Part shown: positions 45,143 to 54,306 of the stretch, in pieces
Numbering within the stretch: position 1 is the stretch's first letter
Layout: every line of letters starts with the position of its first letter
Assembly (NCBI RefSeq): GCF_918698095.1
Contig: NZ_CAKKLY010000015.1
Span: 1 to 64,000 of the forward strand
Reading direction: 5' to 3'
Length of the DNA: 64,000 bases
Source of the DNA: Arthrobacter sp. Bi83
GTDB taxonomy: Bacteria > Actinomycetota > Actinomycetes > Actinomycetales > Micrococcaceae
Made by a program: the position numbers and the translations under genes
Notes under the pieces: generated by a model
Databases searched by the model: none
The model's input: only the letters and a program-made list of their open reading frames with translations
What the model was told of the DNA's origin: nothing

Positions 45143-45413
45143 GGCCGTCCTTCTCGCGCGCTTTCTGCGACCGGTGGCGGACCAGGAAGCAGGAGTAGCA
45201 GGTGAACTCGTCGTCAGCCTGCGGGACAACCTGCACGACGAGCTCTTCGGCAATGAACTCGCCACCAGGGATCAGACCGTCCAGAGTGTCAGCCTCGTCG
45301 AGCTCCTGGACCACGGACCGGGCGTCCGGAGAATTGGCGGACTTCAGGGCCTCCAAGGAGTTTTCCTGGGATTCCTTGACGTCGGTGCGCTGTTCATCGT
45401 AGTCAGTTGCCAC
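45114..45413 (-). CDS. DUF4193-family protein
   Basis: The product is 99 residues from GTG 45413: VATDYDEQRTDVKESQENSL then ELDEADTLDGLIPGGEFIAE, and a C-terminal zinc-ribbon-like end with CYSCFLVRHRSQKA and YCTECEG (two CxxC pairs). DUF4193 is an actinobacterial family of unknown function, usually found in core genome context; this copy on the island is probably a paralogue. It overlaps the next gene by 29 bases. Confidence 0.85.
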   Translation of the reverse strand: MATDYDEQRTDVKESQENSLEALKSANSPDARSVVQELDEADTLDGLIPGGEFIAEELVVQVVPQADDEFTCYSCFLVRHRSQKAREKDGHAYCTECEG

Positions 45414-45637
45414 GGAGGTGCATCTCTTTTCTGTTGATGGGTTTGTCGGCGACAGCAACGTACCGGACGCAGCAGGAATTCCCGAAATGATCAATGCTGT
45501 CGCCTCAGTCGAGCAGCCGAAGAACTAGGCCGGGTCCTCTGCCTTAGGGGGGTCAGTTAACCCATTGGCAGGGGTGGCAATCGGTCTTATTTCTGACCCT
45601 ACGACGAAATGTCAGGCCTTCGGCTCATACTTTGCCC

Positions 45638-46648
45638 ATGATCGAGATACGTCGGCTCTTTCCCCGGAAGTGGGAACCGTCAGATCCCCTCGTCGCCTAC
45701 AACAACGCGGACGGGCAGGTTGTCATCGCTGCGGCCATGGGCAGGGGAAACAACTCCTACTACGACCGCTACGGTTACCAGGGCTCCAAGGAGATCGTCT
45801 GCATCGACTGCAAGGAAGCGGGCCGTGAAGTCCCGGTCCAGCTCGTAGAAGCCAAAACGCGATGCAAGCACTTCCGCCATCAGGCCGGGGAGGCCCCCGA
45901 CGGCCTGCGCCGCCACGGCGAGACCGCTGAACACCTGCACGGCAAGCGCTTCATCATGGACTGGGCCAGAGACCAGCACCACATCCTTCCTTGGTCCGTC
46001 GAAGATGAGGTCTGGATCCCTGGCGTCCGGCTGCGCAGCGACGTCAGGGCGACGGCAACCTCCGGGCGGCATTTGGCATTCGAGGTCCAGCGCAAGCCAA
46101 TGGACAGCAAAGAGTGGGACCGGCGCCACGGCGGCTATCAGACGGCAGGCATCCGTGACGTGTGGCTGTGGTCTCCGGACGTTCCTGATCTGGTTCTCGA
46201 TCTGCCGCTGACCAGCGTCGTCCTGGATATGGAGTACGAATCCCTCGGTGTCCTCGTGGCTATGTACTCGGGCAGTTACCGCCACCCCACGGCTGAGCGG
46301 TACCTCATGACTCCCACCCACTACGCCTCCGCTCCGCTGTCGGAGTGGATGCTGTCGGACGAAGGATCCCTGGTGCCTCCACCAGGGCTTGCTGAATTCA
46401 TTGGGCACAAGCCGGAACCGGCCCGGCTGGCACAACTCACGGCCCATCGGGAAGCGCTGGCCCGGCGGACGTCCAGACAGCAGGCGACGCCGGTGGAACG
46501 GCGGACGGAGGAACTCAGGCAGTACCGGAGCCGCACCAGTTACAGCCAGGTACTGGGAGCCAGCGCAAGTGCTGCGCGTCTCGACCCGGAACGGGAGGCG
46601 CAACGTGAGGCAGAGGCCATCGAACGTATCATGGGCCGCAAACGCTAG
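45638..46648 (+). CDS. CoiA-like (competence/nuclease superfamily) protein
   Basis: The product is 336 residues from ATG 45638. An N-terminal zinc-finger-like region (EIVCIDCKEAG, and CKHFRHQAGEAPDGL) is followed by ETAEHLHGKRFIMDWA and the nuclease-like core HLAFEVQRKPMDSKEWDRRH, in which ExQ replaces ExK, as in CoiA. The C-terminus is a charged helical tail (ERRTEELRQYRSRT). CoiA proteins are linked to DNA uptake and restriction-like processing. It is monocistronic here. Confidence 0.75.
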   Translation: MIEIRRLFPRKWEPSDPLVAYNNADGQVVIAAAMGRGNNSYYDRYGYQGSKEIVCIDCKEAGREVPVQLVEAKTRCKHFRHQAGEAPDGLRRHGETAEHLHGKRFIMDWARDQHHILPWSVEDEVWIPGVRLRSDVRATATSGRHLAFEVQRKPMDSKEWDRRHGGYQTAGIRDVWLWSPDVPDLVLDLPLTSVVLDMEYESLGVLVAMYSGSYRHPTAERYLMTPTHYASAPLSEWMLSDEGSLVPPPGLAEFIGHKPEPARLAQLTAHREALARRTSRQQATPVERRTEELRQYRSRTSYSQVLGASASAARLDPEREAQREAEAIERIMGRKR

Positions 46649-46860
46649 ACCGATTGGCTCCCCGGCACCCAGATTCGACCCATCACTAAGTCTCTTCGGC
46701 TGCAACAGCCAGCACACGATCTGGTCCCAGTTCAAGGGTCAACCTCGGCTGGCGGCCAATCTGAACGTCTCAGTTTCGACCTGCACCGCCGTGCGCTTGT
46801 ACTGGTATCCCCAGTCGTTCTGCTGTTCATCCCCTCATCCGAGGCTGCTGCCGAGAAGCC

Positions 46861-47217
46861 TTATGCGCGGGCAGACCGCAGCCGCCGCAGGATCGCGGAG
46901 CCCGCTACGGTCATCAGCGCGAAGACAACACCGGCCACGGCCCCGATCCACGACCCAAACATGAAGCCGATTCCCCGAAGGTCCAGTCCCCGCCCCTCTG
47001 ACAAACCAGGGACGTAGGGAGGCGGGAATAGCTTCGCAATCAGGACGCCGGCAAACGCCGCGTAAATGAAGCAGCCAAGGATGCCGAGGATCAGGTACCG
47101 GGGCACCCACGCTGTGGACAACCTGTTGTGGGCGATGATTCCCGCAGTCGCCAGGAAAACGCCCGGGGCAAGCGACAGCACCCAGAACGCGACAAGCTCG
47201 AAGTCGTTGTAATCCAC
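46861..47217 (-). CDS. Small integral membrane protein, 118 residues
   Basis: Three hydrophobic helices: FELVAFWVLSLAPGVFLATAG, RYLILGILGCFIYAAFAGVLI and FGSWIGAVAGVVFALMTVAG, with a basic C-terminus (ILRRLRSARA). No family is recognised. It is followed upstream, on the same strand, by the HEPN-candidate gene at 47343. Confidence 0.65.
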   Translation of the reverse strand: MDYNDFELVAFWVLSLAPGVFLATAGIIAHNRLSTAWVPRYLILGILGCFIYAAFAGVLIAKLFPPPYVPGLSEGRGLDLRGIGFMFGSWIGAVAGVVFALMTVAGSAILRRLRSARA

Positions 47218-47342
47218 AGTCCCTTTATCCCCCTCGTTCAGGAACCGACCAGCCTAGCGGCCGCAACCGGACGGCGAATCCCCTGAGCGCCGATGTTATG
47301 ACCCCGTAGCCAGCGAAGCACATCGAGGGTAGAAAGGGTGCC

Positions 47343-48335
47343 TCAGTCTGTACCGGCCGATGCGTCTTTGACGCGTACGGAGGATTCCAGGAAGTTACCG
47401 GCGACCTCCAGTAAAATCAGCGTCTCAGAGTAATCGGGCGACTGAGCCCGGTGGACAGCGTCATTACGGGCCTTATTCAGACGCTTCAGATCCTCGAAAG
47501 GCACCTCGAACTCAAACCCGGAGACTTTCGCGATGTCGATGGAAATGCCCAGCGTTGGCCCACCCTCCAGGCGCTCACGCTGTCTCTCCGGAAGATCCTC
47601 AACCCTCTCGTCCAGAACCCGGACGAGTGCGATCTCTAGCGCCGCAGCGGCGTCAATGACTGTGCGCCGGTAAAAAGCCCGTGCAAATGCCGCATGCGCG
47701 TCGCGAATAAGAAGACGCTCCAGGGGCGGCTCCATACCGTCACGGACAGCTTGGAGAATCCCTCGCCATGCAGCCGCGCTGACCGGCTGTATGTGACGCG
47801 TGGTGAGTCGAACACCGAGATCGCCTTCGCGTGGTGGGGCCATGAATGTCAGCCCGGCCCCGACCGTTTCCGAGTCGTAGACCCGATGACCGGGGTCGAG
47901 ATCCTGTCCCGTAAGAATCTCGACCCAGGAGCGTACCTGGTCGAACCAGAACTTGATGAACTCTCCGAGCTGCTGGTCCGGACCCCGCCAGGCTCGGGCT
48001 GTATCGGTCGGAGCCTCGACCGCGGTGATGACTATGCGGCGCAAAGCGGTCGCCGGCTGAAGCTCTTTAGGGATCCACGCTGCGTACTTTGTCGTCCACG
48101 CGATCAACTCCCCATCAAAGGACTCAGGTACCTCAACGCCGTCGATCACCGGAGGAGCGCCGACAGGAGCGTGGTCCTGCGGCATCACCACGTCAAACTG
48201 AACTCTGCCGTATCCGGACGGGTAGGTCCCGCCCAGAGCTGCGCAGCTCACCCAAATGGGAACGGGCAGCTCGTAGATTGCCGTCACGGCCTCGGAAGCG
48301 TGTGGAGTCGTTTCTGCCACATTCATCTCGTTCAC
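47343..48335 (-). CDS. Hypothetical protein with C-terminal HEPN-like Rx4H motif
   Basis: The product is 330 residues. The N-terminal ~200 residues are beta-rich and not recognised. From ~215 on it is helical (FARAFYRRTVIDAAAALEIAL), with KRLNKARNDAVHRAQSPDYS at ~285-304; R290-x4-H295 is the motif of HEPN ribonucleases and their inactive relatives. HEPN proteins are common as toxins and effectors in defence systems. No partner antitoxin is obvious. Its promoter is shared with the small plus-strand gene at 48432. Confidence 0.65.
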   Translation of the reverse strand: MNEMNVAETTPHASEAVTAIYELPVPIWVSCAALGGTYPSGYGRVQFDVVMPQDHAPVGAPPVIDGVEVPESFDGELIAWTTKYAAWIPKELQPATALRRIVITAVEAPTDTARAWRGPDQQLGEFIKFWFDQVRSWVEILTGQDLDPGHRVYDSETVGAGLTFMAPPREGDLGVRLTTRHIQPVSAAAWRGILQAVRDGMEPPLERLLIRDAHAAFARAFYRRTVIDAAAALEIALVRVLDERVEDLPERQRERLEGGPTLGISIDIAKVSGFEFEVPFEDLKRLNKARNDAVHRAQSPDYSETLILLEVAGNFLESSVRVKDASAGTD

Positions 48336-48431
48336 GACTCCAAACTACTTGGTCCCGCCCTCGTGCCAGTGCCCGGAGTCGTCGTCGCCGGCTGACCCCG
48401 CCGGTGCAGATGCGACACCTAAGCTGGGGGC

Positions 48432-48635
48432 ATGAATAAGACCAGACGAGACACGCTCATTTGGTCGCTGGGGGCAGTAGTTTTTTCTCTTAGCGGCGTC
48501 AGTTCAGCACTCACCGCAGACGGCAGGTGGTACCTCATCCTCCGGGCGATCCTTCTCCTCGGTGCCGGCGTCGCCTTTACTTCGCGGGCAATCCTGACGG
48601 CTCGGACGGTGAACGACTCAAACACCACTGGATAG
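48432..48635 (+). CDS. Small membrane protein, 67 residues
   Basis: Two hydrophobic helices, LIWSLGAVVFSLSGVSSAL and YLILRAILLLGAGVAFTS, with a basic start (MNKTRRDT). No family is recognised. A strong bidirectional hairpin lies just downstream. Confidence 0.55.
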   Translation: MNKTRRDTLIWSLGAVVFSLSGVSSALTADGRWYLILRAILLLGAGVAFTSRAILTARTVNDSNTTG

Positions 48636-48657
48636 ACACCTTTGCTGTGCGCAGCAG

Positions 48658-48689
48658 AATGGCCGGCACCCTGATGGGTACCGGCCATT
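48658..48689. terminator. Bidirectional hairpin terminator
   Basis: AATGGCCGG (48658-48666) and CCGGCCATT (48681-48689) with an inner ACCC/GGGT pair form one stem between convergent genes 48432 and 48805. Confidence 0.65.
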
Positions 48690-48804
48690 GCTGTGTCCCT
48701 CTCCCCCGGCCGGCGATCTAAGCCAGCCCTGGGCGACGTCGTAGCCGGCGGACTTGAGCAGATTGTTCCGTGCCCGGTCGTACCTGCGCGTTGGCCGCAG
48801 GATC

Positions 48805-49614
48805 CTAGACCCTCTTGACCCAGCCAGGTTCCTCTGTCGCACCCTGATACAAGGTGCGCAGTGTCTCAAGATTTTCGACGCCGGCAGTCAGGAATCCACC
48901 CAGAACGCTGATACGCGAAGTGAGACGGAACTTCTTGCCATTTTCAACGTCGCTGGCAAACTTCCGCTCCAGAATCACGGGCATCACAGCGCTGTTCGCG
49001 TGGGCAAGGCCGCTGCACGATTTCCACACCTGGAGGCCGGTGAAACTGACCCTCCCAGACACTGCTTTGTCCGCAGCAGAAACTACGTCAGTTGTTGTTG
49101 GCCGCGGCGTGAGATCCCTGTCCCGGTAGGCGGGAATGGCTTGCTGAAGCTCCAGCAGCCGCCTACGCACGTTGCCGCCTGTTCCCTGCTCAGGCCCAAA
49201 GACCTTGCCGAGGTTGGCGAGGTCTTCATTGTTTTCGTACGAGATCCGAAGCGAGAGGAAAGCTTGCTTGTCGACCCTGCCAGCACCTAGCAGCCAGAGC
49301 CCATACGATGATGCTTCCACAGCTGACCGGATCATCGAATAGAGGGCCGTCATGGGAACGTCATTGGCTTTCTCGATGTACGTGACGGCCGCCCGGAGGT
49401 TGTCGAGGGCAACCATGTGAAAGATGGAGAGCTGATTGGACATCGGCTGGTATGGAGTGAGCGCATCGACGGCGGCAAGCCGACTGCCCTTCTCAGGATC
49501 GCGCAGGGTTGGCCCGCTCAGTATCGCTTCCACACGGTGTCCAGCCTGCTGAATGAGCCACAATCCGGCCTGTTCGTCCTTTTCAGATTCAGTAGTATCC
49601 AGCGAGTAGACCAT
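48805..49614 (-). CDS. Hypothetical helical protein, 269 residues
   Basis: Helix-rich. Stretches such as ALYSMIRSAVEASSYGLWLLG and LQVWKSCSGLAHANSAVMP resemble the pattern of DUF5677/HEPN-like proteins, in which an R-E pair in one helix and a later H lie together, but no canonical Rx4H is seen. I do not assign a function. It starts at ATG 49614, with no gene close upstream on its strand. Confidence 0.55.
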   Translation of the reverse strand: MVYSLDTTESEKDEQAGLWLIQQAGHRVEAILSGPTLRDPEKGSRLAAVDALTPYQPMSNQLSIFHMVALDNLRAAVTYIEKANDVPMTALYSMIRSAVEASSYGLWLLGAGRVDKQAFLSLRISYENNEDLANLGKVFGPEQGTGGNVRRRLLELQQAIPAYRDRDLTPRPTTTDVVSAADKAVSGRVSFTGLQVWKSCSGLAHANSAVMPVILERKFASDVENGKKFRLTSRISVLGGFLTAGVENLETLRTLYQGATEEPGWVKRV

Positions 49615-49884
49615 GCCCAGAACCCTACAACCGATGCAAGCACCGGATGTCAGGAAAACACATCAGGAGAGGGAGAGTGTCCCGCCATGTCGCCGTTCTA
49701 ACGAGACAGGACTCGTCCACGGCCAGCTCGTTGCCGTCGGCGATGCGGGAGTCGTCCATCGAGTGCCCCGGATGCCCTCTGAGCAGGTCTTGTCGCGATG
49801 TATTTGGCTGCCACCCCAAGCAAGATTCCGATTGGTAGAGTCAACCACGCGGCACCTTTGCTGTTGACGTTCAGGGGGAAAATC

Positions 49885-50763
49885 ATGGGGATTGTCAGTT
49901 GGCTGCGGCAGGCAATCGGCGGTAGCTCAGCCTCAGTGGCTGAGCAGAAGGATCCGGTCGAGCAAAAACCAGACCAGCCACCCTTCACAGTTCGCATCTC
50001 CATGCACCTCAACGCCTGCCTGGAAGTCGCCGGCACCACCACTTTCGCCAAGGATGCAGTCGTTGCCCTGGCTGATCGCAAGCAACTGGCTGAACGCGGC
50101 TATTTCGAAGGCCCGGCGCTCCTTCAGCGCGAGCCAGAGAACCCCGTCGATCCTCAGGCTGTGGCTTTGTTTGTGGATGGCGAGAAGGTCGGCTGCCTCC
50201 CGTCCTATGCTGGCAAGGATCTCCCCCTGCCAGCCGGTGCCAGTGAACCGGTGCGCTACCAGCTGCACGTCCTGCGGGATCAAAAACTACTGGCCAAGGC
50301 GTACGTCTGGCTGGGCGAGGGTGAGCCGGCATGGCAGTTCACAGCACAAAACCCGCCGGCGCTCACATCCAGGGAACGGATCAACAGCTCCCACACGGAG
50401 AACTCCTCGATGGTCAGGGAAGCACTGCAGGGCGCTGGCGAACGGGCTCAGCAGTTCAAGCGCGGCATGGTCGACGGGTTCCACTACCTTGAGCTCGTGG
50501 AACCGATCAAGCAGCTGAAACGCGAAGGCCGGCATGAAGAAGCCCTGGTCCTCTGCTACAAGGCCATCGAAGGAGCCGAAGGCGACGCTGGGCGTGACGC
50601 ACCGGCTCCGGCGTACACCGAGCAGGCCGCCATCATCCACCGCAAGCTAGGCCAGAAGGAAGAGGAGATCGCGGTGCTGAAACGGTGGCTGGCCCGCTGC
50701 CCGAAAGCCCACCGCGCCGGCAGCAGCATCGCCGAACGCCTCGGTAAACTCGAGGCGAAGTGA
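49885..50763 (+). CDS. HIRAN-domain protein
   Basis: The product is 292 residues from ATG 49885 (AGGGGG 7-12 bases upstream; ATG 49798 is in frame but lacks a good site). Residues ~30-115 match a HIRAN domain: CLEVAGTTTFAKDAVVALAD, LLQREPENPVDPQAVALFVD and GEKVGCLPSYAG. HIRAN domains recognise DNA ends or stalled forks. The C-terminal part (VEPIKQLKREGRHEEALVLC then KLGQKEEEIAVLKRWLARCP) looks like TPR helices. Its stop overlaps the GIY-YIG gene (TGATG). A broken second copy lies at 59311. Confidence 0.8.
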   Translation: MGIVSWLRQAIGGSSASVAEQKDPVEQKPDQPPFTVRISMHLNACLEVAGTTTFAKDAVVALADRKQLAERGYFEGPALLQREPENPVDPQAVALFVDGEKVGCLPSYAGKDLPLPAGASEPVRYQLHVLRDQKLLAKAYVWLGEGEPAWQFTAQNPPALTSRERINSSHTENSSMVREALQGAGERAQQFKRGMVDGFHYLELVEPIKQLKREGRHEEALVLCYKAIEGAEGDAGRDAPAPAYTEQAAIIHRKLGQKEEEIAVLKRWLARCPKAHRAGSSIAERLGKLEAK

Positions 50764-51575
50764 TGCCAGGCGGTTCACATGGGCCAGCCGACATCGAGTC
50801 CGGCGCTTGGGGTGAGGCCTTCGTGTCCCCGACCCGGAGGACGCCACCGCGAAAACACTTCGGGGAGACCCTGCGGGCCAGTAAGTACAGCCACCGGCTG
50901 ACCAAGGACGAATACGCATTGGTGAACAAGAGGAACTCGACTCGGCCGCCGCGGGAGTATTGCACCGACGCCGAGTGGGAGGCCGACGCGTGGGCTTTCG
51001 AAGACGAGGACCATACTCGCCTCACGGATGAATACTGCGCGATGCACCGCGAAGCCGCACTGGAGAACTTCGACCTGAACATGGCCTTCTTCAGGCAGCT
51101 CTCTGGAAAGGACTTCCTGGAGGCGATGGCCGGGGTGCTCGCCAAGCACGAGAATCTGCGGCCCCTCACCGATCTGTCTGTGTGGGACGGCGTGGAAGGG
51201 ATCTATGTCATGGTTCTCGACCGGTACAAGCAGGCCTACATCGGCCAGGCGCGGGACATCCGGGCGCGGATCAAGCGGCACTGGAGCGGGACCAAGCAGT
51301 TCGACCGCCTCATCTTCGGGACCAAGGAATCTTCAGTCCTATCCATCGATTCATTCCGGGCCATGGACACCACACGCATCTTCGCGGCCAAGACGACCCG
51401 GGGACTTGATCTGGAGGAGCGTATGGTCAAAGCCTTCCCTCCAGAATTTCTTCTCAACCGCGTCCCCGGCGGCGACAGGCTTATGGGCGACCGGTTCCTG
51501 CCCTGGGAGATTAAACGGCGCCAACTGCTGCCCGTGGACTCTGAAGCTGATCCCTCAGGACTAGCCAGCACGTGA
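50763..51575 (+). CDS. GIY-YIG nuclease-domain protein
   Basis: The product is 270 residues (GTG 50760 is an alternative start). The N-terminal ~135 residues are charged and helical, of unknown type. Then comes a GIY-YIG core: GIYVMVLDRYKQAYIGQARD and IRARIKRHWSG with the catalytic arginine, and LEERMVKAFPPEFLLNRVPG with the metal-binding Glu and Asn. It overlaps the HIRAN gene by 1-4 bases, so the two are coupled. A fork- or end-recognising HIRAN protein with a small nuclease would fit a repair or defence role; this is inference. Confidence 0.8.
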   Translation: MPGGSHGPADIESGAWGEAFVSPTRRTPPRKHFGETLRASKYSHRLTKDEYALVNKRNSTRPPREYCTDAEWEADAWAFEDEDHTRLTDEYCAMHREAALENFDLNMAFFRQLSGKDFLEAMAGVLAKHENLRPLTDLSVWDGVEGIYVMVLDRYKQAYIGQARDIRARIKRHWSGTKQFDRLIFGTKESSVLSIDSFRAMDTTRIFAAKTTRGLDLEERMVKAFPPEFLLNRVPGGDRLMGDRFLPWEIKRRQLLPVDSEADPSGLAST

Positions 51576-51608
51576 GCGGCCGGTCGATGCCTGTGTCCGG
51601 CCACAGGG

Positions 51609-52409
51609 CTAGCTGAAAGCCATCCTCCAAGGGGATCCACCGGTCCAACCGATGCCTTTCAGAAAGACGTCTTCAGCCACTTCTATGTCATCCTCCAGCG
51701 GAGGTTCGTCCGGGCTGGCGCCGGCAAAGAGGTACTCCGTCCAGTTGCGGTCCTTCTGAGACCATTTGGACAGCAAACCGGGATACCAATAGACCCACAG
51801 AGAGTCGAGAGCGACCCGTTCGTCCAAGGCGGGCAACAGATGACCAATGACCGGTCCCCCGCTGATGAGCTCCACCGCCAGCCCGTCCATGGGATGAATG
51901 ATCATGAAGGCATTCTTGGACGTGGCGGACGCTCCGACCTTTTGTTGGAGGGCCTCCACCGCCTCCATAATCTTCTTCGAGGCCAATTCAAGAATCTGGA
52001 CGGCGTTCTGGACTTCGATTTGGTAGGTATCGCCCAATCTCATGTTGTATTCATGCTTGCGCCATTTCCCTGGGAGCGACTTGATCTCCACAGCTGCCCC
52101 TACCGAGTCACCGAACGGCCAGGCCGCCTGGATGCCGGCGCGCTCAAACACGAGGTCTACTCCTCCGTCTTCGTCTACCTCCACTGGCAGTGAATGCAGT
52201 GCGGTAAGCAGGATCGCCGCTATGTGCTCCCCGGATCGCACTTTCAGCTTCTCTGCCCCCGGCATCTGGACCAACTGGCGGGCGGCATGGACCAGGGCCG
52301 CGGCAGACATGGCCACCACATTAAGCCCTTCAGGTCCTCGGTCGACGGGGGGCTTTCCCCAAATGCTGGTCTCGTAGGGCACTAATCCAACTTTCTGATC
52401 GCCCAGCAA
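51609..52409 (-). CDS. Hypothetical protein with possible PD-(D/E)XK nuclease motif
   Basis: The product is 266 residues. EVDEDGGVDLVFERAG is followed 18 residues later by GAAVEIKSLPGKWRK, giving a D-x(~20)-ExK arrangement like the PD-(D/E)XK restriction endonuclease core. FMIIHPMDGLAVELISGG and LWVYWYPGLLSKWSQK follow. The motif is suggestive only. It is on the same strand as the XRE-ImmA/IrrE gene, 53 bases away. Confidence 0.55.
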   Translation of the reverse strand: MLGDQKVGLVPYETSIWGKPPVDRGPEGLNVVAMSAAALVHAARQLVQMPGAEKLKVRSGEHIAAILLTALHSLPVEVDEDGGVDLVFERAGIQAAWPFGDSVGAAVEIKSLPGKWRKHEYNMRLGDTYQIEVQNAVQILELASKKIMEAVEALQQKVGASATSKNAFMIIHPMDGLAVELISGGPVIGHLLPALDERVALDSLWVYWYPGLLSKWSQKDRNWTEYLFAGASPDEPPLEDDIEVAEDVFLKGIGWTGGSPWRMAFS

Positions 52410-52462
52410 GAATCAGTCTCCTAGGCACAATGGGATCACATCGAGGTGGGCAGGGGGCTCTG

Positions 52463-53596
52463 TCAGCGAACGAGCGTAAGCCTGGGCCGCTCATCCGTAA
52501 TCCCCAGCACCTGTCGAACTCGCTCCGGCGCCCATCTAAGTTCATTGGCCAGGTCGGCTATGGAATACCCAAATTTGTCAGCGACCTTCATGGCTTCGGT
52601 CAGCAGCATCGGAACTTCTCCCGGGTAGTCTGCCACAGAAGCCTCCTGGCGATTACCCGACCTGAGCTTTTGGTACGCACGTCGAACTGAAACGTCCGAG
52701 GCGCCCTTGAGTTCCTGCATGCGAAATACCAGCGCTTCCGGGGAGACGCCCCACTGCTGACTGATCTGACCAAGCTTTGGGAGATTAATAGTGGCGGGCA
52801 GCACCGGCTCTATTTCAGACCGGGGCATAAGAAATTCGGCAGCAAAGGCGTCGGCTTCTCGTTCCTGTCGAGGGTCCCCGACCGCGAGTTCGCGATGGAG
52901 GATAAGGTGGCCGAGCTCGTGGGCACATGTAAACCGATGCCGGTAGACAGAACGGGCCCTTTCCGGGGTCACGACTACGATCGGGCGGTTGAGCGCTGTC
53001 GTGGAGAACGCGTCCACCCGCGCAGTTGCATCCTGCTCCCCCCGTAGAGCTAACACGGAAACGACGATGCCATTTAGCTCCATGAGTTCTACCAGGTTGG
53101 GGACTGGTCCCTCAGGCATTTCCCAATAGGACCTCAGTGCTCTGGCTGCTTCGACAGGAGACATGCTGCCATCCGCTTCGTTGAACGGAACATTCACATC
53201 CGGGAAGGCAACCCGCTTTTCCAGAGCAAAAGTTACTTCCCACACCTGTTCGACGAAGGAAGTGGCCTTGAGTCTCTCGGATGCGCGTGTGGAACGAAGA
53301 CTGCGGAAGTGGGCCTGAGAAACGTCCAGCTTCCCAATCGGCCGGCCCATCGCAAAGAACGCAACGGGCTGTCCTAACTCCTTGGCCAGCAGACCGAGTA
53401 CTTCGGGACGTGGTGACACGCCGGCCTCATATTGACCTATGGCCGCCCCCGAGACGCCCACTGAATCGCCAAGCGCATGCTTGGTAATTCCCGCCAGCCG
53501 GCGTGCCTGCGTCAGCCGGGCCGGGTCAAAGGAATCCCTGACAGCCTGAGTCGACATAAGTTCTTCGGTTGAAAATAGGGTGAGCTGCTTGGTCAT
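52463..53596 (-). CDS. XRE-family regulator fused to ImmA/IrrE metallopeptidase
   Basis: The product is 377 residues. Residues ~26-76 are an XRE helix-turn-helix (LTQARRLAGITKHALGDSVG, IGQYEAG). Residues ~165-290 are an ImmA/IrrE (DUF955) domain with the zinc site HELGH at 226-230 and the third ligand in EREADAFAAEFLMP. Such proteins cleave their own or partner repressors on a signal, as in ICEBs1 or the radiation response. The start overlaps the stop of the upstream orphan gene by four bases (ATGA). Confidence 0.9.
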   Translation of the reverse strand: MTKQLTLFSTEELMSTQAVRDSFDPARLTQARRLAGITKHALGDSVGVSGAAIGQYEAGVSPRPEVLGLLAKELGQPVAFFAMGRPIGKLDVSQAHFRSLRSTRASERLKATSFVEQVWEVTFALEKRVAFPDVNVPFNEADGSMSPVEAARALRSYWEMPEGPVPNLVELMELNGIVVSVLALRGEQDATARVDAFSTTALNRPIVVVTPERARSVYRHRFTCAHELGHLILHRELAVGDPRQEREADAFAAEFLMPRSEIEPVLPATINLPKLGQISQQWGVSPEALVFRMQELKGASDVSVRRAYQKLRSGNRQEASVADYPGEVPMLLTEAMKVADKFGYSIADLANELRWAPERVRQVLGITDERPRLTLVR

Positions 53597-54306
53597 GATC
53601 CGGATGCTTCCTTAGGCATCAAATTGAGGGCACGACGCGGCTGGGAATCGAAGCCCTTCAGCTCCGCCATTGCTGCTGCATCGGCAGAATCGGCGTCGAA
53701 CAGCACCTGTGCGTTCTGCAGAATGAGTGTGCCGTCCTCATCCAACTGGGCGTCCGCCCATATCGCGTTGTGCAGTGCATTGTGGTTGCTGGCATAGGCA
53801 ACCACTACTACGCGGTGATGCTTCAGCGATTCAGAATCGTCCAATTCCCGCAGTGCGTCAACAAAGTCGGTTTCCTCGGGGGTCAGGGAGGCGCGGACAC
53901 CGTCGCCGAGGTCCAGCATGCCCTGGGACGGCCCCACAGGCATGGAGAAATTGCCAACCCGGGCATCCGATGTTCCATATTTCTGCTGCTTCAGGCCGGC
54001 CGTCGCCAGCCTGGAGTACCGCCACGTAAGGAGAGCCGTGCCGTTGACGACGAGTACCTTGGGTTTGCCGCGGCCCGGCCGCTTGAATTCGACTCCCTCA
54101 AGTCCTGTCAAAGCCTCTTCGAGCCTCTCCTGGACGGTGTAACTGACCTGTCCGTAGGACCGCTTATGCCTCGAGCGGACCAAAGCTTGCCCGTCCGCAT
54201 GCTCGTTGTGGCATTCGGTAAGAGTGGCCAGGATAGTCTCAGGAAGACTCTTTCCGTGGGCGCTAAAGCGACGAAATGCCCATTCAATGTCGACCGCACT
54301 TTTCAA
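53593..54306 (-). CDS. Hypothetical protein coupled to the ImmA/IrrE gene
   Basis: The product is 237 residues. AFRRFSAHGKSLPETILATL is near the N-terminus, and LNLMPKEASGS is at the end. The centre has a beta pattern (VLVVNGTALLTWRYSRLAT, RVVVVAYASNHNALHNAIWA). No family is recognised. The ATGA overlap with the XRE-ImmA/IrrE gene implies a two-protein unit, in which this product could be a substrate, toxin or sensor. Confidence 0.65.
   Translation of the reverse strand: MKSAVDIEWAFRRFSAHGKSLPETILATLTECHNEHADGQALVRSRHKRSYGQVSYTVQERLEEALTGLEGVEFKRPGRGKPKVLVVNGTALLTWRYSRLATAGLKQQKYGTSDARVGNFSMPVGPSQGMLDLGDGVRASLTPEETDFVDALRELDDSESLKHHRVVVVAYASNHNALHNAIWADAQLDEDGTLILQNAQVLFDADSADAAAMAELKGFDSQPRRALNLMPKEASGS

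Noticed and set aside
45680..46735. 351-codon minus-strand frame opposite the CoiA-like gene
   Set aside because: The plus strand has the CoiA features and a sensible start; the minus frame has no motif.
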